Source of the DNA: CAZSXU01 sp964610505
Lineage (GTDB): Bacteria > Arandabacterota > Arandabacteria > JAGLYR01
Reading direction: 5' to 3'
Assembly: GCA_964610505.1 (NCBI GenBank)
Contig: CAZSXU010000001.1
Span: 186,001-250,000, forward strand
Length of the DNA: 64,000 nt
The position numbers were made by a program, and so were the translations under genes. Below are positions 58,778 to 64,000 of the stretch, one piece after another (the stretch's first letter is position 1; the number at the start of each line of letters is the position of its first letter). The notes beneath the pieces were generated by a model. It did no database searches. It was not told where the DNA came from and saw nothing but the letters and a program-made list of their open reading frames with translations.

Positions 58778-60196
58778 TTATTCCCACATCGCCGCGTCGA
58801 ACATCGGATCCCACGGCGGGAGCAGAACGGGCTTCGTCTTCAGCAGATCGATGACCTTCTTCGGCACATATGCCTTGTGCACCACGGCGCCGTACACGTA
58901 GTCGTCGAACCAGCGATCGGACAGCATCCACATTCCCTCGTCCCCGTAGTCGGTTCCCCAGCTGTTCTCCACCAACCACTTGACGGGCCTGTCGCCGTCC
59001 ATGTCGACGCCCATGAGGACCATGGCGTGTGAGGGCACGCCGTCCCGGCTGAGGATCCGTTCCTCCTTGGTCATCGAGAAATCCACCCCGTAGACGGCGT
59101 CATACCGGTAGACACCCGAAGCCATCATTCCGATTCCTTTGTCCCGGTGGTGCTCCTTGCCGACGTCGCATCCGAACCACACCGGCTCTCCGTCGAGGAC
59201 CGATTTGAGCGTGTAGGCCTTGAGATCGTCCGCCGAAACGTTTGCCACCGCCATGTTCGGCCTGTCCCACATGCCCCGGTCGAACTGGATCTCATACATC
59301 CGGCCGTACGGCTGCGTTGGATGATTCAAGAAATAGACGTATTCATCGAGATCGCTTCCGACGACTTCCTCGTAGAACTTTTTCGGCGTGTAGCGTTTCG
59401 GTTCGCTGACGTTGCCGTCCTTGTCCTCGTAACGCCAAACGAATTCGCTGGGCGGGTCGCCGAGAGAAACGGCCAGGACGCGATAGACGTCTTCCAACAT
59501 TTGCATTTTTCGCGCCCGGAGATCCTTGAGGTTCTTGCCCCGCTCGTGCATCTCGCGAAGTTCGATGGCGTCCTTTCTCAGCTTCCGAGAGAGGAGCCCG
59601 CTCCAGACCCTCGATTCCTTGCTCTGTTCGTTCTCGGGCATGACGGCGCTGGGAACGACGCCGTACTTCTTCACGAGCTCCACGAACCCGTTCCACTGGC
59701 CGCCGTCCGGCAGCGGATGCCGCCAAAGCCAGTCGATTTCGCGATCTTCGAGGTCCCGGTCTCTGCGCTCGATCATCGCCTCGAGGAACAGATTTGCTTT
59801 TTCGAGCTTGTCCCAGAAGAAGAGATAGTTCTGGGAGAATTCGAACCCGCCGAGGTTGTATTTCTCGATCACCTTCGGGCGAAGCACGTTGAAACCGGCG
59901 TACATCCAGCAGCGGCCCGTGCTGTTCTGGTCGGTAATGCCTTCGCTCTCGATCTTGTTGGAGAAGAACATGTCGGAAACCTTCATCGTTTCCTGGTCGA
60001 GGGCCACCTCGCGAAGTTTGTTGTTGGCCACGGCGTTCATGATGGCGCGGGTTTCGGGATCGATCGCAAACGACGACCGCAGGGCTTTCGCCTGAGACGT
60101 CGAGATGGCGCCTTTCGAATCCCCCTGGGCAAGAAGTGCGGCCGGGGCGAGTGCGATGAGCAGAACAACCGTAAGGACCACGGCAAACCGAGACAT
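58778..60196 (-). CDS. Exported bleomycin-hydrolase-like (C1B) cysteine peptidase
   Basis: A 472-residue PepC/bleomycin hydrolase homologue. The catalytic triad is present: Cys near 94 in TGRCWMYAG, His near 390 in PSHAMVLMG and Asn near 409 in VENSWG. Unlike the usual cytoplasmic PepC it has a clear signal peptide (1-24, ending ALLAQG), so it should be secreted or periplasmic. The family is hexameric and trims peptides as an aminopeptidase. GGAGGAGG precedes the ATG at 60196. Confidence 0.9.
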   Translation of the reverse strand: MSRFAVVLTVVLLIALAPAALLAQGDSKGAISTSQAKALRSSFAIDPETRAIMNAVANNKLREVALDQETMKVSDMFFSNKIESEGITDQNSTGRCWMYAGFNVLRPKVIEKYNLGGFEFSQNYLFFWDKLEKANLFLEAMIERRDRDLEDREIDWLWRHPLPDGGQWNGFVELVKKYGVVPSAVMPENEQSKESRVWSGLLSRKLRKDAIELREMHERGKNLKDLRARKMQMLEDVYRVLAVSLGDPPSEFVWRYEDKDGNVSEPKRYTPKKFYEEVVGSDLDEYVYFLNHPTQPYGRMYEIQFDRGMWDRPNMAVANVSADDLKAYTLKSVLDGEPVWFGCDVGKEHHRDKGIGMMASGVYRYDAVYGVDFSMTKEERILSRDGVPSHAMVLMGVDMDGDRPVKWLVENSWGTDYGDEGMWMLSDRWFDDYVYGAVVHKAYVPKKVIDLLKTKPVLLPPWDPMFDAAMWE

Positions 60197-60303
60197 GCGA
60201 AACCTCCTCCAGGTGGGGATACGGGAGACATCACAGAAGACCAAGGATCATACCACGATCGGGGGAGACCGTCAATGTGAAGAGAAAACCTTGAGAGTAG
60301 CAA

Positions 60304-60350
60304 GTAGGAAATAGGGTTTGGATCTGTGCAAATCTGTGGAATCTGTGGTT
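60304..60350. repeat. Short GGAAATA and AATCTGTG arrays
   Basis: A GTAGGAAATAGGG run (60304-60315) is followed by GATCTGTGCA-AATCTGTGGA-ATCTGTGG (60320-60348). Related AATCTGTG runs occur at 14299-14330 and 61869-61898. Confidence 0.6.
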
Positions 60351-60381
60351 GTGGGTTTCAGGACATCGCGCCCTCGCCTTG

Positions 60382-61512
60382 TCACCCTGTCGGCCTGTCG
60401 CCCGGTTTCCCCAATGTCTTCTCGCGGGAGTACCGGTCAAACAGCTGACCCCAGAGAGTATGTTTGCGCCAGTGCTTGTACTTCCGGCTGTCTCGAAGAG
60501 GCCACTGGATATAATCGTGGTTGAATTCGGAGACGAAGATGGGAATCTTCACCAGCCACGTCCGGAAGATGAGATTCTGGAGCGCCTTGGTCGGACCATA
60601 CCACGACAGCCAGCCCAGGAAGCGGTGGAAGTTGTAGCCCACCTGGAAACCCCAGCTCTCGCCGCCGACGTCATCTCCGACCATCTCGATATCCCGCGGG
60701 TCCCCGACGCCCAGTCCTCTCTCGTGGGCGAGACGGATGTACCCGATGGAGAGCGGATCCATGCCCATCATCTTGGCGGCGACGGCGTCGATGGCCACCT
60801 GGTCGGCGGAGGCAAGGATCACGTTCTTGATTTGCGGGTCCATGGTCCGGGGGCCGGGGCCGTTGCCAGCCGTGGTCCCGTCCATCACGGCGAAGATTCC
60901 GGGATGGATCTCCTTCTGAATCGAGAGCAGGTCCACCAGCGTCTCGTGGATCCACGAGTGGGTGTAGTGCCGGCGGTTGCAGAGAAGACCGCCGAAGGCG
61001 TTTTTCATCGCACCGGTGGTGGTCGTGTAGATGTGGCATTTGACCGTCGGCAGGTGAACGATGTTCTTGCCTATGAAGTAGTCGGGGATGCGGATCCCGT
61101 CCTCGTAGATGTGCTTGAGCGCCAACATCTCGGCCTTCGGCTCGAAATCGACCCAGGTCATGTCTTGAGGCCGAAAGTTGTAGAGCACCGGAACGCCGTA
61201 GGCTTTGAAAATGGGAACGTAGAGGTTGAGGTCCTCCCCCTTGAAGGTGTTGATGACGACCGTCTTGTTCTGGACGCACACAAGGTCATCGAACCCGCTC
61301 GCCCGAAGGGCCCGAACGGTACCCTCCAGCTGCCAGGGTGTGGTGTTCGCGCCGGGGGCGGGGTAGTGCCACGAGATGTTGTCCTTGAGAATCGTGGTGG
61401 CATCCGGTTTGAGCGCTTCCCTCGCGCCCGCCAGCTCGAGCAGGCGCGTGTAGTCCTCGAGAACCGTCTCGGGCCGGGTGAAGAGTACGGCGACTTTGGA
61501 CGCAGCAGACAT
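60382..61512 (-). CDS. DUF362 domain protein
   Basis: A 376-residue cytoplasmic protein of the DUF362 family: IVHLPTVKCHIYTTTTGAMKNAFGGLL is the family's core, with LASADQVAIDAVAAKMMGMDP later. DUF362 proteins often carry ferredoxin domains; this one does not. The function is unknown. The C-terminal codons (PGDRPTG) lie inside an 8-bp periodic stretch that continues through the stop codon, so the last residues may be repeat-derived. Confidence 0.87.
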   Translation of the reverse strand: MSAASKVAVLFTRPETVLEDYTRLLELAGAREALKPDATTILKDNISWHYPAPGANTTPWQLEGTVRALRASGFDDLVCVQNKTVVINTFKGEDLNLYVPIFKAYGVPVLYNFRPQDMTWVDFEPKAEMLALKHIYEDGIRIPDYFIGKNIVHLPTVKCHIYTTTTGAMKNAFGGLLCNRRHYTHSWIHETLVDLLSIQKEIHPGIFAVMDGTTAGNGPGPRTMDPQIKNVILASADQVAIDAVAAKMMGMDPLSIGYIRLAHERGLGVGDPRDIEMVGDDVGGESWGFQVGYNFHRFLGWLSWYGPTKALQNLIFRTWLVKIPIFVSEFNHDYIQWPLRDSRKYKHWRKHTLWGQLFDRYSREKTLGKPGDRPTG

Positions 61513-61635
61513 GGTGGGCGAAATCCTCCATTCGGGTTTCTCAATGGATCGGCGCGAATACGTAGAACCTACACACGGAGAGTATCACAGGTTCCGCGCG
61601 ACTGCAAACGGCCAGAAGCGTATCCCGCCGACCCC

Positions 61636-61803
61636 ACTTCCCGATTTCCTATTTCCGATTCACGATTTCCGATTTCCGCCCGATACCGGCGATGCGATGC
61701 GCAACCGGCGAAAGACAGCGAATGGGAAATAGCAAATCGGAAATAGCGAATAGGGATCGGAGAAGAGCTTTGGAGACCCCCAGTGACATGTGTCGAGTGA
61801 CGA
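61636..61803. repeat. Palindromic 7-bp-periodic repeat, family II, copy 2
   Basis: The left arm contains GATTTCCTATTTCCGATTC and CGATTTCCGATTTCCG; the right arm GACAGCGAATGGGAAATAG and AATCGGAAATAGCG. AGTGACATGTGTCGAGTGACG follows, as in the copy at 27356-27520. Confidence 0.6.
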
Positions 61804-61830
61804 AATAACGACGAAATCGGGTTTCCCAAG

Positions 61831-61861
61831 AACGCCGGCGGGGCATTGCACCGCCGGCGTT
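61831..61861 (-). terminator. Hairpin downstream of the sigma/anti-sigma/YbjQ operon
   Basis: A perfect 11-bp stem AACGCCGGCGG/CCGCCGGCGTT around a nine-base loop, 90 bases after the YbjQ stop; no T-tract. Confidence 0.45.
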
Positions 61862-61950
61862 GGGATTCCGAATCTGTTTGAATCTGTGCAATCTGTGGCT
61901 GGGGTGTTGGGGTTGTCGCGCGCTCGCGCCCTCCCGCTCTGGCAAGGCCC

Positions 61951-62265
61951 CTATTCCACCACGACGGCCGTACCATACACCACGATTTCCGCCGCGTGCT
62001 GCATCACCTCGGAAGTCCCGAAGCGAACGGCCACAACCGCGTTGGCGCCCAGCTCCTCGGCCTCCTTGACCATCCGCCCGACGGACTGTTCCCGGGCCTC
62101 GGCCAGCAGCTTCGTGTACTCTTGCACTTCACCGCCGATCACGGTCTTGAAGGCCGCGGCCAGATCTCTCCCGATGTGCCGCACCCGGACCGTGTTGCCC
62201 CGAACAAGCCCAACCGTCTTGACAATCTTGTGGCCCGGGATTTCGTCGCAGGTCACGACAATCAT
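61951..62265 (-). CDS. YbjQ/DUF74-type protein
   Basis: A 104-residue protein of the YbjQ family, thought to form pentamers and bind metals: GHKIVKTVGLVRGNTVR at the start, EYTKLLAEAREQSVGRMVKEAEELGANAVVAVRF and a final VVYGTAVVVE. The ATG overlaps the TGA of the anti-sigma gene (ATGA), so the two are translationally coupled. GGAGG precedes the start. Co-transcription with an ECF sigma/anti-sigma pair suggests an envelope- or metal-stress role (inference). Confidence 0.9.
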   Translation of the reverse strand: MIVVTCDEIPGHKIVKTVGLVRGNTVRVRHIGRDLAAAFKTVIGGEVQEYTKLLAEAREQSVGRMVKEAEELGANAVVAVRFGTSEVMQHAAEIVVYGTAVVVE

Positions 62266-62708
62266 CTCTTGACCTCCCGATATGGATCTACCTTGTATGT
62301 CGAGATTCGTTCCCGAATTACGGAGACAAAGAGCGTAACGCCTCCCACGACAAGGGCGCCGACTCCGAGTTTGATCCAGAGGCTCACGGTCGGATCGACG
62401 AAGAAGCCGGCACACAGCTGGCAGACGGCGAAGATTCCCAGAACGATGGCGCCGATGGAGAGGAAAATCCATGCGACCCCGCGTTCGACTCGATTGTAGA
62501 TGCAGGTCCAGTGCCGATCCCAGACCTCATCCGACGGCTTGATGAGCTTCATGCCTCTCGAGACCTCCTTGAGCGTTTCGAGTTTCTCAAGTTCTTCCCG
62601 GCATGCCTCGCACGTCTCCAGGTGGGCGGTGAACTCCAGCCGCTCGGTCTCGCCGAGTTCGCCGTCGAGGTATGCCATCAGCTGTTCCCTGTAGTCCTCG
62701 CAACTCAT
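62262..62708 (-). CDS. Zinc-finger anti-sigma factor, membrane-anchored
   Basis: A 148-residue protein. The zinc-binding anti-sigma domain has Cys3 and the His29-x3-Cys33-x2-Cys36 signature (AHLETCEAC). Two hydrophobic segments follow (about 75-100 and 107-127), so it should span the inner membrane twice. It would bind the ECF sigma factor encoded just upstream and release it on a signal. It overlaps the YbjQ gene by four bases. Confidence 0.9.
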   Translation of the reverse strand: MSCEDYREQLMAYLDGELGETERLEFTAHLETCEACREELEKLETLKEVSRGMKLIKPSDEVWDRHWTCIYNRVERGVAWIFLSIGAIVLGIFAVCQLCAGFFVDPTVSLWIKLGVGALVVGGVTLFVSVIRERISTYKVDPYREVKR

Positions 62709-62724
62709 GCTGTTCCCGCCTTCT

Positions 62725-63270
62725 TCACAGACGGCCGTTCAGTTTCACTTTGAGCGCCTGCCGGGCGTAGTAGAGCCTCGACATCACGGTCCCTACGGGG
62801 CAGTCCAGAATGCCGGCGATATCCTTGTACGAACGATCCTGAAAGTCCTTCAGAACGATGATTTCCCTGTGTTCCTCGGACAACTCGGAGAGAGCCAGCC
62901 AGACGGCCTCCTGGAGTTCCTTGCGCTCGACCGCAGCCGACGGGGATTCTCCGCCGCCGGCCCGGAAATCTCCGACGGCCTCCCAGGGCACCATCTGCCA
63001 CGTCTTTCTCCTTCTCAGAGCATTGAGACACAGGTTTCGAAGAATCCGGAAGAACCAGGGCTCGAAGGCGGCTCCCGGCTCGAAGCGCTTGAGCGCGCGA
63101 TAGGCCCTGACGAACGCTTCCTGCGTAAGATCGAGCGCTTCATCCGGGGATCCCACCAGCCCAAGCGCAAAGCCGTGAGCCTGGTCTCTGTAGCGCCTGA
63201 ACAACGGCTCAAAGGCCCCGCGGTCTCCCCGCTGACAGCGGGCTATGAGCTCCTGATCCGTCAACTCCAT
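62725..63270 (-). CDS. ECF RNA polymerase sigma factor
   Basis: A 181-residue sigma-70 family ECF factor. Region 2 contains PDEALDLTQEAFVRAYRAL, and region 4 contains LSELSEEHREIIVLKDFQD and YKDIAGILDCPVGTVMSRLYYARQAL. It drives alternative-promoter transcription when released by the anti-sigma encoded 16 bases downstream. A TTGAAT/TAGAAT promoter lies 20 bases upstream of the ATG. It would be expected to recognise its own promoter in many ECF systems, but the promoter here looks like the housekeeping type. Confidence 0.92.
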   Translation of the reverse strand: MELTDQELIARCQRGDRGAFEPLFRRYRDQAHGFALGLVGSPDEALDLTQEAFVRAYRALKRFEPGAAFEPWFFRILRNLCLNALRRRKTWQMVPWEAVGDFRAGGGESPSAAVERKELQEAVWLALSELSEEHREIIVLKDFQDRSYKDIAGILDCPVGTVMSRLYYARQALKVKLNGRL

Positions 63271-63650
63271 CGGCCCTCCGTGTTGCTTCTATTCTACACG
63301 CGAACCCGCCCGCTATTCAACGGCCGGATGCGGGATGGGCTCCCGTTACCCCGGACCCGCCGGAAGCGCAATGCTCTGTCCAATAAAACATTATGGCGCC
63401 CAAAAGAATTCTTGTTAGATTCACGCTTTTGACCGGAGATAGAGGTAGGGGACTCTCCCGGGGCCATTCAGCAGATTCGGGACCCCGAGCGCTCCCGGAA
63501 ACCCGCACTGCGACTCTCACGCCCGGCAGTCATTCGGTCCCGATCGCCGGGAGCCTCGCAGCCGGCTTGCAGAGTTCCCGCACGGACTCCATGGCAGGTC
63601 CGCTCTCTCTCGGAAAGAGGGGCCCTGCAAACCCCGAGGAGGGGAACCCG
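63271..63650. other. Divergent intergenic region at the right end
   Basis: 380 bases between the sigma gene and a plus-strand secreted-protein gene. It includes the sigma promoter and a lower-GC block around 63375-63430. No gene was seen. Confidence 0.55.
63291..63320 (-). promoter_or_regulatory. Promoter of the ECF sigma operon
   Basis: On the minus strand TTGAAT (63320-63315), an 18-base spacer, TAGAAT (63296-63291); the leader would be only about 13-14 bases. Confidence 0.55.
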
Positions 63651-64000
63651 ATGAACCAGAGACGAGGATGGAACTTCGGTACCGCCGGGATAATTGCCCT
63701 GGCGACGATCTTCTTCTGTTCAACTGCGGAATCCGCCACGCTGAAACTCTGGTGGGATGATTTCGAAGACGGCGACACCCGGAGCTGGACTCTCGATGAG
63801 AATGTGGCGTCCATCCAGGTGGACGACACGACGGCGAACTCGGGGGACTACTCCCTCGGGGTCACGGGGGCTTCCGTCCAAGGCGAGTACGCGCGCGCGT
63901 GGTCTCGCACCGTTCCGATCGATTTCAACCACGACTACACCGCCCAGGTCGCCTTCCGGTGGTCCGACTTCCACTGGGATCGTTTCTTCGTATTCGGCCA
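63651..64000 (+). CDS. Secreted jelly-roll-type protein (5' part, runs off the window)
   Basis: The first 116 codons are visible. GAGGAGGGGAACCCG precedes the ATG, then a signal peptide (NFGTAGIIALATIFFCSTAESA) and a mature start LKLWWDDFEDGDTRSWTLDEN, followed by DYSLGVTGAS and YTAQVAFRWSD. The opening resembles carbohydrate-binding or LamG-like domains that start extracellular proteins in this group. The product cannot be named without the rest. Confidence 0.7.
   Translation, partial: MNQRRGWNFGTAGIIALATIFFCSTAESATLKLWWDDFEDGDTRSWTLDENVASIQVDDTTANSGDYSLGVTGASVQGEYARAWSRTVPIDFNHDYTAQVAFRWSDFHWDRFFVFG

Larger units (their letters stand above)
61513..61950. other. Repeat-rich spacer between DUF362 and YbjQ genes
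   Basis: 438 bases. It contains the family II element (61636-61803), a hairpin (61831-61861) and an AATCTGTG array (61869-61898). No gene was seen. Confidence 0.7.

Noticed and set aside
1..64000. tRNA and rRNA genes
   Set aside because: I looked for T-loop words and rRNA-like stretches and found none that form a cloverleaf or conserved core.
1..64000. Integrase, transposase or complete prophage
   Set aside because: No reading frame shows transposase or integrase motifs; only a single Com-like ORF hints at phage ancestry.

Overview
The window is GC-rich, gene-dense bacterial DNA. Proteins ending in 'PNPFNP' FlgD-like/type IX-like sorting domains, a gingipain-like C25 protease, a carboxypeptidase-regulatory TonB receptor, a DUF6599 pair and 'PNGGE' surface repeats suggest a member of the FCB superphylum, probably an uncultured Eisenbacteria-, Krumholzibacteria- or Latescibacteria-like lineage. 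That placement is inferred from protein style; no rRNA or tRNA gene was seen.

Layout. 35-6983 (minus): a seven-gene operon for citrate/citryl-CoA metabolism: an ATP-grasp CoA ligase beta subunit with a fused two-cluster ferredoxin tail, its alpha partner, a citryl-CoA lyase/citrate-synthase-like protein, an HD-domain protein, a split aconitase-type dehydratase and an isocitrate-type dehydrogenase. 7311-13996 (plus): a Tat-exported aldo/keto reductase, a DUF6599 protein, archaeal-type phosphoglycerate mutase, a possible PP-loop protein and a TonB-dependent receptor. 14339-18220 (minus): acpS, acyl-CoA synthetase, acyl carrier protein and a Kbl-type alpha-oxoamine synthase. 18406-29505 (minus): a C25 protease, a sodium:solute symporter preceded by a tiny membrane ORF, two serpins, a TolB-like lipoprotein and a second DUF6599 protein. 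29786-31894 (plus): a DUF123-endonuclease III fusion and a K+ channel with RCK domain.

31895-32830 is a gene-poor, lower-GC stretch with a small Com-like zinc-ribbon ORF. 33026-39834 (plus) is a divergent chaperone-usher-like surface-fibre locus. 40954-46266 (minus) is an SOS mutagenesis cassette, lexA - small gene - dinB - dnaE2-type polymerase, with a LexA operator in the spacer of its promoter. 46763-52493 (minus) holds a small outer-membrane barrel protein and a 1,466-residue surface protein with nine Ig-like repeats. 52904-63270 holds an inositol monophosphatase, a DUF255 thioredoxin-fold protein, a metallo-beta-lactamase lipoprotein, a type II restriction-modification pair, an exported bleomycin-hydrolase-like peptidase, a DUF362 protein and an ECF sigma/anti-sigma/YbjQ operon. 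A secreted protein runs off the right end.

Intergenic regions carry an unusual load of short-period (7-13 bp) tandem arrays, often just after stop codons, plus at least two families of longer palindromic repeats. The features most worth following up are the ferredoxin-fused citryl-CoA module, the ACP-linked oxoamine synthase cluster, the chaperone-usher-like locus with its duplicated stop-codon repeat, and the SOS cassette.
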